A DNA stretch of 58,843 nucleotides from Stentor coeruleus. Taxonomy: Eukaryota; Ciliophora; Heterotrichea; Heterotrichida; Stentoridae. The notes below the pieces were generated by a model. The model did not search any database. It was not told where the DNA came from and saw only the letters and a list, made by a program, of their open reading frames with translations. The DNA lies in assembly GCA_001970955.1 (NCBI GenBank), contig MPUH01000384.1, positions 1-58,843 on the forward strand. The letters are read 5' to 3'. The position numbers were made by a program, and so were the translations under genes. Every line of letters starts with the position of its first letter. Position 1 is the stretch's first letter. Positions 49,400 to 58,843 of this stretch are shown piece by piece.

Positions 49400-50173
49400 C
49401 TATTTAGCAATAAAAAGCAGTTCATTAACACCTAAATAAATCTTACAAGCTCGACACATTGGGCATTTTTTAACAGCGCTTTCGCTAAGTACTTGAGCGC
49501 ATTCTTCACATAAGCATAAATGCTTACAAGGCATCATAGTTACTTTGCTTTTTCCAGTAAGGCAAACAATACATACATTTTTATCATCTTCAAGTGAAGA
49601 CAGTCCATAAATCTCACTAAGATAATAACTAGAACCATCAAAGTGAATCTTTTGTTTTAAGAGAACTGGCTTCCAGATATCTTTTTCTTTATCGATTCTT
49701 AGAAAACTTGACTCATAAGGAAATGGTATAGTATTTTCAGGTTTAATTGTGATAATAATAGGATATTGATTATGACTTTCGCTACTTGCGATATCTGAAG
49801 CATATCTATTTAAATTGATTTCTGATACCTTTTCTGGGAACTTTTGATTTAATCCACTAGGGAATTTATAAGAATTAGGTGCAGGGTATTTTTCTGTGTC
49901 AACAGCAAAATACATTGTGTGGTCTTCTTTTTTACTTAGAACTTCAACACCAAAGTAGTAAACTGTTATCAAACATATGTGCGATGAATCAAAATTGAAA
50001 GTTAAATAACTAGAGCCTTTTTCAGTTGTTATCTTAAATGAATTTTTTTGAATGTGGACTTCAAGATCGATTTCTGGGACCATGCTGATACTTGTTGTTT
50101 GCATTTGCTGAGGACGATGGTTGCGGATTGTCACAATTTCAGTCACTTGAGTTGTGCGAGGTGCATTTCCCAT
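49400..50173 (-). CDS. RING-finger E3 ligase of the MGRN1/LOG2 type
   Basis: A 257-residue protein. MGNAPRTT fits N-myristoylation, as in plant LOG2/LUL ligases. A beta-rich substrate domain (about 45-195) includes LTFNFDSSHICLITVYYFG and YKFPSGLNQKFP, the latter a hallmark of MGRN1/RNF157/LOG2. The C-terminal RING (about 205-250) reads CIVCLTGKSKVTMMPCKHLCLCEECAQVL and then KKCPMCRACKI. RING-HC proteins of this group ubiquitinate membrane receptors and endosomal cargo. No intron; start at the first ATG; the stop is TAG. Confidence 0.9.
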   Translation of the reverse strand: MGNAPRTTQVTEIVTIRNHRPQQMQTTSISMVPEIDLEVHIQKNSFKITTEKGSSYLTFNFDSSHICLITVYYFGVEVLSKKEDHTMYFAVDTEKYPAPNSYKFPSGLNQKFPEKVSEINLNRYASDIASSESHNQYPIIITIKPENTIPFPYESSFLRIDKEKDIWKPVLLKQKIHFDGSSYYLSEIYGLSSLEDDKNVCIVCLTGKSKVTMMPCKHLCLCEECAQVLSESAVKKCPMCRACKIYLGVNELLFIAK

Positions 50174-50968
50174 ATTGTTTATATTATTCTAGAGTATTAT
50201 AGAATTAGGTTAAAATTTTCTAGGATTTTTTATAAGAAAGATGATAGGGGAGAATGGATAAAAGTGGATTATATGGATTTTAGGATATGAGGTTGATGTA
50301 TTTGGGACTTGATTATTATGAAGAATGTAATTTAGTGTTTTTTTGTAATATTAAAACAGTAGAATAATTATTGATTAATATTATTTTTATAAAGCGTTTA
50401 AAATTTATTGTATATTGAATGCATAATCTTTAGAAGATTTTATCTTAGGTATTTAGGGATAGAATGTATGTTTTTATGATAAGTATCTTGCTCGCTGAGC
50501 TTCTTAAGGGATAGGTTTTATAAGTAATTTTTCAGCTTTGGTTACTTTGAGCAAGCTTGGGCTATACAATTTAGGAGTTTAAAGTTGGGTTAGCAATCAG
50601 GTTTTTTTATATGGTCTATTGGAGAGAAAATTTTCGATTTTTTTTATTTTTGTACACAATTTAAAATGGTAATTTTTTTTTTTGGATTTTGGGTTTAAAA
50701 GATACACTGATAAGCTGGATATAAGAGTTTCTAAGGAAAGTACATGCCAGGATTGGGGTTGTGAATTCTGCTGCTTGTCTATTTTAAATGTGGGAACTTA
50801 AATGAATTCCAAAAACAACAAAGGTTGATTTTATTTTTATAAATATTATTTTCGACATCGACAGCTGTATGTTTTTATATTATTATCTGGATATGCTGCA
50901 TGAAAGGTAATGGGATAAATTCAATCATCTCACATCAATCCTATCATTTTTCTCTAATCATGTAAAAA
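50174..50968. other. 795-nt intergenic stretch with a possible structured element
   Basis: No protein gene is seen. A locally GC-richer island at about 50480-50600 contains cttgctc (50487-50493) pairing with gagcaag (50549-50555), a 7-bp stem. It does not match tRNA or the spliceosomal snRNAs I know. It could be an unrecognised ncRNA or nothing. Confidence 0.35.
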
Positions 50969-51817
50969 ATGTTTTTATGGACCGGAGTCATGGAAATCGA
51001 AAACCTTCTGCTACAAAGAGAAAAACTCGCTGTAGTTAGTAGTAACTTAACCGGGAACATCTGGAACGGACAAGTCACCTTAGGTAACTACACAAATGGA
51101 GCCTTTACCCCAACGAATACCATGTATTTCAACTCAGGTCTAAAACATGGACTTTGGCATGGAGGAAAGTTATATCTAAGTTCTGACGAAGGTCATCTTT
51201 ATATATACTCACAAGAACTCCAACTTTTATATTCCTCATCGACTCACCATGACTCTGTGACAGCCATAGCCAAAAAAGCTAAAAATCTCATATCAGCAGA
51301 TCAATACGAGTAATCATCATACAGAATATTTCTCTTAGATGAAGAGCTTAAAAAAATATCAAGATACCAAGCGCAAAATATACACGGCCTTTTATGGACA
51401 AGTGAATGGACATTTCTTGCAGCAAGCGATAGGTTTTTAACCCTTTATGATACACGTAGCGAAGATAAAAAAAATGTTTGCGAAGTGTGTGAAAGATGTG
51501 TTAAAATCCTTGGAAATGAGCAAAAAGTCTATTTGGCAACTGCCTCAGGGTTACTTGAATACGAAAATGCTACTGAGATAAAGAAATTTACTGTAATTAT
51601 CATATAGGAAGTCCCAGGCATTGTGAGCTCTTTAGGGTTAAGTAAAGAGAAAGTGTATATCGGCACAGAAACTGGGGATGTTGTGAAGATAGACATAGGA
51701 ACTGGGATATTAGAAAGGGCAAAAGTCCATAGTGACGTCGTTACAGGTGTAGCTGTCGGAGTAGAAGCTTTACTTACAGGGTCATTTGACAGGAAAATAA
51801 TAGTTTCTCCTCTGTAG
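50969..51817 (+). CDS. WDR77: WDR77/MEP50-like WD-repeat protein
   Basis: Three exons joined across two 15-nt introns (51310-51324, 51593-51607) give about 272 residues. The likely start is the second ATG (50990), giving MEIENLLLQREKL, because the MEP50 N-terminus is similarly placed. The stretch VVSSNLTGNIWNGQVTLG resembles MEP50's ASSLSGR.WAGS. Later LTLYDTRSEDK is a WD-repeat end, VYIGTETGDVVKIDIGTG a further strand pair, and SFDRKIIVSPL the closing repeat. MEP50 partners PRMT5 in the methylosome, which dimethylates Sm proteins and histones. The protein is shorter than the animal one and divergent; the family call is likely but not certain. Confidence 0.6.
51310..51324 (+). other. 15-nt intron 1 in the WDR77-like gene
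   Basis: gtaatcatcatacag splits the GAA codon and carries TAA. Removal joins SADQYE to IFLLDEELKK. A at position 10; ends CAG rather than TAG. Confidence 0.88.
51593..51607 (+). other. 15-nt intron 2 in the WDR77-like gene
   Basis: gtaattatcatatag with an in-frame TAG follows AAA TTT ACT. Removal joins EIKKFT to EVPGIVSSLGL. A at position 10. Confidence 0.9.
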
Positions 51818-51879
51818 TTAGGACTTAGTACATGAGGGTCAATATGAAATAAGGTCTTTTTTCAGTTATACATCTTAAT

Positions 51880-54263
51880 ATGGTCAAAAGCACAGTCAAA
51901 GTTGTGATCCGAACTAGGCCAACAGCTAATTTCGCTTCAAAAAACCTCAAACTTGATCTTGAAAAAAAAACCATAGAAGTGTTTATCCCAAAAGACTTAA
52001 ATCAAGGGATGATCAATAATCAGCAAGAAAACTGGAAATTCAAATTTGATGACTTTCTTCATAATGCCCCTCAAGAAGAAGTTTATGATATTTGTGGACA
52101 GGAAATAGTCAGAAATGTTATTGAAGGGTATAATGGAACTATTTTTACATATGGGCAAACTGGTGCAGGGAAAACTTATACAATGTCTGGAGGCTCACAA
52201 AACTATAAATTTAGAGGTATTATTCCTAGGGCAATCTCACAGATATTTAGAGAAGTCCAAAACAAACCAGAATTTTCATTTACAATCAAAGTGAGTTATG
52301 TTGAGATTTATAATGAACTTGTTTATGATTTACTATCAACAATTCCTCCTTCAGAGCAAGCGGGGAATATAATGATTCAAGATGATAGTAAATATGGGAT
52401 AGTTGTTAAAGGGTTGACTTTGGTTATGTCCACAAGTGAAGAAGATGCATTGAATCAACTTTTTGAAGGTGAAACTAATAGGACAATAGCGGAACATAAA
52501 CTAAATAAAAGTTCAACAAGGTCTCATTGCATATATACTTTACATATAGAAAGTAGAAGCAGAGTTGAATCAAGTGAGAAAGTTGTTTTTTCTAAGCTTA
52601 ACCTTGTAGATTTGGCAGGTTCCGAGAGAACTAAGAAAACTGGATCTGAAGGTCTGACTCTAACAGAAGCGAATTTTATCAACAAAAGTTTAAGTTATAT
52701 GGAACAAGTCGTCATTGCCCTATCTGAAAAAAATAGGGATCATGTGCCATATAGACAATCCAAGCTTACTTATATACTAAAAGACTCAATAGGAGGTAAT
52801 TCAAAAACTTTAATGGTAGCAAATATATGGCCAGAACCTGACCATATGGAAGAAACAATTTCAACCTTACGCTTTGCTACTAGAATGATGAGAGTTAGTA
52901 ACGAAGCTACAATCAATGTAGAACTTGACCCAATGCAACTTATTGAAAGATATAAAAAAGAAGTCAGAGATTTAAGACAAGAACTTGCTATGCATGATAC
53001 CCTTGCTAATAGAGGTCGTGTTGTATATGAATCCTATACTCCAGAACAACAGTATCAAGTTCAAACCATAGCTGAAAAATTCTTAGATGGTGGCTTAGAT
53101 GAAATCGAACTTGAAAGCTTAAGACAAATCAAAGAACTTTTAAACCAAATGAAAAATATTTATAAAAAAAATGTGGCAAGATACTCTGCTGGTGATCATA
53201 AAAAAGAAACTCGTCCTCCTACAAATCGTACAGGGCCACATAAAGGTTCTGAGCTTAAAAATGCTGATGATAGAGATGAAGGTGTTGGTCAAGAAGAGCC
53301 ATCAGGAGGTTTTGGATTAGGTAGAGCAANGGCAAGATACTCTGCTGGTGATCATAAAAAAGAAACTCGTCCTCCTACAAATCGTACAGGGCCACATAAA
53401 GGTTCTGAGCTTAAAAATGCAGATGATAGAGATGAAGGTGTTGGTCAAGAAGAGCCATCAGGAGGTTTTGGATTAGGTAGAGCAAATCCTAATTCCCGTC
53501 CTGCAGACTCATCAGCTTTAGAACCAAAATCCCAATNAATCCTAATTCCCGTCCTGCAGACTCATCAGCTTTAGAACCAAAATCCCAATTTAAACAAGAA
53601 GAAGAAGATGAAGCATTTGAAAAGAAAAAATCTGTAAAATCTGTTACACCTGAAGAAGTGAAAAAAATAAACTCAGCCAAAAGTGCGAAACGTGAAGGAC
53701 AACCTGATAAAAACCAAGCTTTTATGGAATTCAAAAATGCTGATGGTCGTGATCTGGATAATAACTTAAATCGTTTAAAAGAAGAATTAAAAGAACGTAA
53801 AGCTGAACTTAATAGTATAACATCTGAAGTAAATTCAATAAAAAAAGATATTGATGAAACTAGAGAAATTGTTGAAAAAGTAAGAAAACATCGTGCAGCA
53901 GATGAAGAAGATATTATTGATGAAGAAGAGTTTGTGTATATTAAAAAAATCAGAGATTTGAAAAAAAGTTATAGAGTGAAATTTGATAGTATAAAAGCAT
54001 TGAAAGATGAAGTGACTAATGTGAATAGGAATATTGAGTATCTTAGAGATAAAGTTATACAAGAGTTTGAAAAGTGGTATGAGGCGAAATATGGTTTTTT
54101 ACCTGTGATTACTCATGAAGAAACGAGGACTGGGGTAAGACCTGTTGAGGAGAAATCTACAGATGACTTGGATGCTGATGCTTTAGCGTATATAAAAGCT
54201 AAGAAAAATGTTCAGACACTGCATAAAGCTAAAAAAACACTAGGGGCTATAGGAAAAGCATAG
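51880..54263 (+). CDS. KIF9: kinesin-9 family motor (KIF9), broken by two assembly duplications
   Basis: The motor domain (about 5-345) has P-loop GQTGAGKTYTM, switch I NKSSTRSHC and switch II LVDLAGSERTKK, plus NNQQENWKFKFD and TEANFINKSLSYMEQ typical of KIF9. The C-terminal half has the KIF9 hallmarks FMEFKNADGRDLDNNLNRLKE and DEEEFVYIKKIRDLKKSYR. Two duplications interrupt the gene: 155 nt around N at 53330 (in frame, adds 52 codons) and 52 nt around N at 53537 (shifts frame and truncates). Collapsing both gives about 724 residues, matching the family. KIF9 moves along the ciliary central apparatus and affects beat. The upstream WDR77-like gene ends 62 nt away. Confidence 0.95.
53175..53485 (+). 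repeat. 155-nt duplication around N at 53330 (assembly overlap, one mismatch)
   Basis: Copies 53175-53329 and 53331-53485 differ only at 53265 (T) versus 53421 (A), a synonymous Ala change. The repeat is in frame. It may reflect two allelic contigs joined end to end. Confidence 0.9.
53485..53589 (+). repeat. 52-nt duplication around N at 53537 (assembly overlap)
   Basis: Copies 53485-53536 and 53538-53589 are identical. The 53-nt excess shifts the KIF9 frame. Collapsing it restores SQFKQEEEDEAFEKK. Confidence 0.9.
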
Positions 54264-54920
54264 TTTAAGTTAAAATATGAGATTTCTCGAATTTTATATT
54301 GTGAAAATGGCTTTTAATTGTGGATTTTTTTATTTTTTTAATGGTTTTTGTTAAGGATTAATTTTTGCAATTCATTGGCAAATTAGCATATTTATTATAT
54401 CTTTTGATGTGTATGGCTTTAAAAGATTTTTTTTAATCATTTCTGTAGTTTCAACCCACTTTCCATCTAAAGGAGCTTTTAAGTTGCAGGCTAAACTTAT
54501 CAAAATATTCTCGCAGTTTTCATTATGCAGGATTGCGTTTGTATGCTCTCAGAAGCATTTTCTTTTATATTCCTACATGAATTTTATTCCCTATAATAAG
54601 AAGATTTAGCTTACTAATAGAGCAATTTATATTTATTTCAGTAAGGGAATTCATTATTACAAAGTCTGGATTTTAGCTATAAATTCAAACTTAAAAACAA
54701 TAAATTAAAAAAGACCTGATTATATAAGTAATAATAAAATACCATATTTAAATTCTATGTATCTCATAAACTTCAATTATAAATTTACTTTTTTTACTGA
54801 ATTGCATTTTTTCATCGATATCACAATTAAATATCATTACTAAACTTTATTCTACAATTAAAATATATCAATTACACATATAACAAATTATACTAAAATG
54901 CTTATTTATTATAATAAAAA
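54264..54920. other. intergenic, no gene seen
   Basis: AT-rich. A short open stretch at 54409-54609 has no ATG and no coding character. The 200 nt before 54921 are G-poor on the + strand. Confidence 0.5.
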
Positions 54921-57900
54921 ATGATATTTGCGCTTTGTTTTGTTGTGTTATCATTTGGTGAAAATTTAATGCAAGAAATCAATTTATCAGGTATCGGACC
55001 CACCCCTAGAGACTTTTCGTCAATTGCATATTCATCTAAAAGCAATCTTATCTATGTTTTTGGAGGGAAATCAACAATTGACTTAGATGATCTTTGGGTA
55101 TTTGGAATATAATATACCCAAATTCTCCAAGTCCACGTAAAGTCTATTTAGAAAGTAGAAGCAACGCTGGAGGATTTTATTATGATGAACAAGATGAGTT
55201 TTGTATATATGGGGGAAATTCAGAATTGTATATATTCAATGATTTATGGTGTTATGATGTTAAATATAGGATGTGGGAAGAAACAAAGTTAAATTATTCT
55301 CCTCCACCTATGCTGAATTTCGCATATAAATATTTTGCTAATAATGGATCAGAATATTTTGTAATTGTCGGACATCAAGTGACTAATATTATCGTTGAGA
55401 GTTATCTGTAATTTTTATATAGGATGAACATAAAAGATAATATTTGGGTGAAACTTGAACTTTCATTTTCTTACGATGATACCCTTTATGATGTATCCCC
55501 AGTATATTCTCTTTCATTAAGTTTAGATTATTATGAAAATAGCCTTATCGTTCTTTCTTGTCGAAATATTTTTAGTGCTTGCGATTTTTATATTCATAAT
55601 CTTGACACATTAGAAACTAAGCGCACTGAATTCTATCAAATATCAAAAGTACGGATAGATCTCATTATTAAAGGAGGGATTATTATAGATAATGACTACT
55701 ATGTTTTTTTAGATGGATTATCATATTATGTTATTAACTTACTTAATCCAGATTCAAGTTATTGGAAAAATATTATTTCTGAAATCGTTCCTAATGATAA
55801 TTCAGCCTATATTTCAGTTAACAATACAATATTCTACTTTGGAGGTTACTTTATAGATTTTGATAAAAAATATAAAACAAATACTATTTTGGCTGATACT
55901 ATCAGCAATTCAAAATTAAGTCAAAATGTAATATATAAACATTATGAGTCACCACCTCTTCGACTATCTTCATCTCTGCATAATCTGAGAGGAGAACTTT
56001 GGCTTTTTGGAGGAAAAGGTAAAGATATATTATATAATGACATATGGAAATATGACTCAAAAAATAATATCTGGACCTTTATAAATCCATTAAATAAAAG
56101 TCCAAGTCCAAGGAGTTTTTTTTCTTCAGCAGCTGGGTCTGATGTTATGCTAATATGGGGAGGTGAAGATGAAAGTGGTTTTAATAATGATATGAACATT
56201 TATAACATTATTTTAAATACATGGACTACTATTGTTCCAAGTACATATGCAATTCCAAGTAAAAGAAAATCTGCATGTATGGCTTTTAAACTTCCTTATG
56301 CTTATATTTATGGAGGTATAGATTCAAATGGAGTAGAAGGTGATTTATGGGAATTTAGCTTTGGGGATAATACTTATAATAAATTATCAGAATATATTCC
56401 TATTTCTAATTCATATTGTGCAGTAAATGAAAGCGATTTTAAAGTTACTGGAGGATTTTTAAGAAGTGGGAAACAATCACTTTTATCATTTTCATATAAT
56501 TTCGCATCAAAGGTTTGGGATTTATTTCTTTATATAAACATTGTAGCTTCTGAAGGAATTTATCTTTCCTTAGACGATTATGTGTTTATTTTAGGTGGCC
56601 ATATTGAATACAAATATCTTCAAAAAATCGCTTATCTTTATAATATGAACAATATAAATGTATTAATAACATATCAAACAGATGATCTTATTTATTTATC
56701 TAGTTATACTTATTATAATGAATCAATATACTATTTTGGAGGAGGATATTATCTTTCTGAATTCCTAGTTTTTAGTTATTTACCAATGCCTGCATTTGGT
56801 AAAGTTGATATGGCTAATGCATGCAAATCATTAGGCTGTAAAATCCAATGTAGTAAAGGATTTTATATGCAAAATGGTATATGCAATATTTGTCCTCCTG
56901 GAACTTATGCTGAAGGAGCAGGGAATTTAAAATGCACAAAATGTCCTAAAGGATGCTATAATCCATATGAAGGGGCTGATTCTTTAAGACAATGCTATCC
57001 ATGTAAAGAAGGAACATTTAATAATAAATTAGGAGCGAGGTTTTGTAAAATGTGCCCTACTAATCGTTATTGTCCAGCTGGAAGCGAAAAAGTTTATGAT
57101 TTAGAAAATAAAAAAGATTTGATAGTTTCAATACAACCAAAAATCTATGAAAGTAGTTATTCTTCAAGTTGGACTACAGTTTTTCAATTTTTAGGCTTCG
57201 GAGTAATATTTTGTATTTTACTCGCTGCCTTATATTTTAGAAAAATTGAAAATCTTATTCGCAAAATCGATTACTTTACAACAAGTCATAATCACAAAAT
57301 AGGTGAATATATTCAACTAAATAAAACATTTATTGGTGGGCAGTTTACAGTTATTCTTATAGGAACAGCAATAATCACTTTTATATCATTATGTATTATT
57401 TACATACTTGATAATATCACTGAAGTAAAAACCTTAATGCCTATGGTAATTTTAGAAAACTATGCTGAAAGTTTTAAAGCTAATATCGAAGTAAATTTCG
57501 AACTTAAAAATTATGGGGATTCTTGTTTTGGAAATGATTCCTTTTATAAAAACACTAATTTTGAATATTGCAACAAAGATATATATGCTATCCCAAATAA
57601 CCTAAATTTCCAATCAAACACAATAAACTGCTTAAAAAACTCTGAAGGAACTTGCCTTATAAAATACAAATGTTTCAATTGTGAAATAAGTCTAGATTCA
57701 ACTCTTAAGCTTGTTTTAATTGAAAAGCTCAGCTATGCAACAGGTATTTTAGTCAATATAACCTCAGAATCATCTATTCCTGAATCATCAAGTACTGTTG
57801 CTATGCAAATATCCCCAGATGCTGGGAATATCTTTATAGGACCTTCTCCAAGTGAATTTTTTTTTGCTATGACACCTTCATATTTTACATCATCATTATC

Positions 57901-58327
57901 TAATTTCCCTTCAAAACTTACAGGATATCATATTTCACCTGAATCATCTCCTAAACCAGGAAGTCAGAATATGATTGAAGATATTTCGATTGCGACTCAG
58001 CTTAGTGTAAAATTGAATTTTTTTAGAGCTTCAACTGGACTATATACTTCTAGATATGAAAAGCAAAGCTTGTTAATTTTTATAAGTGGATTGTTTGGGA
58101 CATTGTCTGGACTTGTTGGGCTTATAGGAATACTGATGAATAAGTTTGAAGAATTGAAAACTAAGAAAAGAAAAATAGCTTCAAAAAAGAAAACTTTGAA
58201 AATTATTATAAGCAACCAAGAAATTTGTAAAATGAATTTCGACTTGATGAAAAGTAGGGAAAGTACGAATGAAATCATCGAAAGCCAAACACCAAGTAAA
58301 AACTTTGAAGTTATTTCGCTTTGTTAG
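54921..58327 (+). CDS. kelch-repeat, cysteine-rich (GCC2/GCC3-like) transmembrane protein
   Basis: A secreted/membrane protein: signal peptide (MIFALCFVVLSFGEN), kelch repeats (LIYVFGGKST, ELWLFGGKGKDI, PYAYIYGGIDSNG, SIYYFGGGYY), then a cysteine-rich ephrin-receptor-like region CNICPPGTYAEGAGNLKCTKC followed by CYPCKEGTFNNKLGARFC. Membrane segments follow: VFQFLGFGVIFCILLAALYF, TVILIGTAIITFISLCIIYIL and, near the end, a hydrophobic stretch in SLLIFISGLFGTLSGLVG. A 15-nt intron (55408-55422) is clear. Between 54921 and 55112 the frame differs from the rest; no 15-16 nt intron fixes this. Kelch W-to-W spacing suggests about 19 nt are missing near 55100. Family is typical of ciliates; function unknown. 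Confidence 0.82.
55408..55422 (+). other. 15-nt intron in the kelch/cysteine-rich gene
   Basis: gtaatttttatatag follows AGT TAT CT; removal gives SYLMNIKDNIWVKLELS, completing a kelch repeat. A at position 10. Confidence 0.92.
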
Positions 58328-58516
58328 TTAGAAAAATACTTTAACAAAATTATTATTTTTGAATAATCTTCATTTTTATATGTAAAACTCTCCAACACTA
58401 TTTCATAATTACCACATCATACCATTTTATTTTTAAACTATACAACCTTTTCACATATATTTTCCAATCTAAAATCCTCAACCCACTCCTACAAAATCAT
58501 AATTTTTCTATCTAAA
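58328..58516. other. short convergent intergenic region
   Basis: No gene seen. The half near the NDUFS1 stop is C-rich on the + strand, consistent with a G-rich 3' flank on its coding strand. Confidence 0.5.
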
Positions 58517-58843
58517 TTATCTATTAGGGAACTCAGGGACAAAATTAGAGTTCTTCAAATGGTTAAAAGCAGCTGAGCACTTAGCCATAACAGGTGAGGC
58601 TCTTGAAATAGCATCAATCATATAAAAATTCTAAATAAATCTTACATCAACTTGATCAGCAAAAACACTCTCAACCACATCACCTTTCTTAGCTTTAGTA
58701 ATCCATTCAGTCTGATTATAAGGTTCAACATAATCATATTTCACTAAATGTGGGGCAAGTTCAGCAATACGATATCTGATTTCTTGTAAATCATCATAAG
58801 GTAAATAAATCATCATAAGGTAAATAAATCATCATAAGGTAAA
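58517..58843 (-). CDS. NDUFS1: NADH dehydrogenase 75-kDa subunit, C-terminal end (partial)
   Basis: The last part of complex I subunit NDUFS1, running off the window at its 5' side. LPYDDLQEIRYRIAELAPHL and VKYDYVEP match the conserved C-terminal region (LPYD.L...R.R..E..P.LV.YD). After a 15-nt intron (58631-58645) the frame continues NFYMIDAISRASPVMAKC, matching the family's DFYM.D.ISRAS..MAKC, and ends TAA at 58517. NDUFS1 carries the iron-sulphur chain of mitochondrial complex I. The upstream frame is disrupted by a 19-nt tandem repeat at the window edge, probably artefactual. Confidence 0.9.
58631..58645 (-). other. 15-nt intron in NDUFS1
   Basis: The minus strand reads gtaagatttatttag after CAA GTT GAT. 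Removal joins DQVD to NFYMIDAISRAS. A at position 10. Confidence 0.93.
58788..58843. repeat. 19-nt tandem repeat at the window end
   Basis: Unit aaatcatcataaggtaaat occurs at 58788-58806 and 58807-58825 with an 18-nt partial at 58826-58843. It overlaps NDUFS1 codons; 19 is not a multiple of three, so it breaks the frame. A contig-end assembly artefact is the likely cause. Confidence 0.8.

Noticed and set aside
53175-53589. Genuine tandem duplication of KIF9 coding sequence
   Set aside because: Copies meet exactly at single N characters and one shifts the frame; the same pattern appears at other N sites, so assembly overlap is more likely.
54409-54609. 66-codon open stretch before the kelch/Cys-rich gene
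   Set aside because: No ATG start and no recognisable domain; explained by chance in AT-rich DNA.
55094-55130. A longer intron (about 34 nt, GT to AG) to explain the kelch gene frame break
   Set aside because: It would remove the conserved SPSPR of the kelch repeat, and its length is unlike all other introns here.

Overview
The window looks like macronuclear DNA of a heterotrich ciliate, most likely Stentor (S. coeruleus or a close relative). It is AT-rich, gene-dense and eukaryotic. Its genes are interrupted only by tiny GT-AG introns: eleven are 15 nt (one of them, in the TTLL3-like gene, may really extend to 19 nt) and one is 16 nt. TAA, TAG and (rarely) TGA all act as stops, and no recognised gene reads an internal TGA as Trp. 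The published Stentor macronuclear genome is known for the standard code and 15-16 nt introns. Species assignment is inference. I found no tRNA, rRNA, transposon, CRISPR or virus-like sequence.

Layout. 0-10 kb: clathrin light chain, a stop-riddled LRR-like remnant, CDC14 phosphatase, an N-acylated CDPK, a CNOT2-type CCR4-NOT subunit and a DHHC palmitoyltransferase. 10-21 kb: a B-box/WD40 protein with an in-frame stop, a CDK9-like kinase, a four-TM protein, an HAD phosphatase relative head-to-head with a TEY MAP kinase, and a TTLL3-type tubulin glycylase head-to-head with a REEP/Yop1 protein. 21-35 kb: a four-TM protein with a proline-rich repeat tail, a 1470-residue kelch/disordered protein, a degenerate PP2C, importin alpha, several small ciliate proteins and a ZZ zinc-finger/NBR1-like protein. 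35-50 kb: a membrane cyclic-nucleotide phosphodiesterase head-to-head with a gamma-tubulin-complex (GCP) protein, coiled-coil proteins, a second four-TM paralogue, a CLC chloride channel and an MGRN1-like RING protein. 50-59 kb: a WDR77/MEP50-like protein, kinesin KIF9, a kelch/cysteine-rich membrane receptor and the 3' end of NDUFS1 running off the window.

The genes do not form one pathway or operon. Cilia and microtubules (TTLL3, KIF9, GCP), Ca/phospho-signalling (CDPK, MAPK, CDK9, CDC14, PDE) and membrane traffic (clathrin light chain, DHHC, REEP) recur. Spacing is extreme: starts 13 and 20 bp apart in divergent pairs, 16 and 24 bp between tandem genes, and convergent stops that overlap. 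Where intergenic DNA is longer, the 5' flank of a gene is almost G-free on its coding strand and the 3' flank is G-rich; the skew flips in the middle.

Caution: single N characters at 1009, 41866, 53330 and 53537 sit between near-identical duplicated flanks. They are unmerged contig overlaps and corrupt two genes. The last 56 bases are a 19-nt repeat that also looks artefactual.
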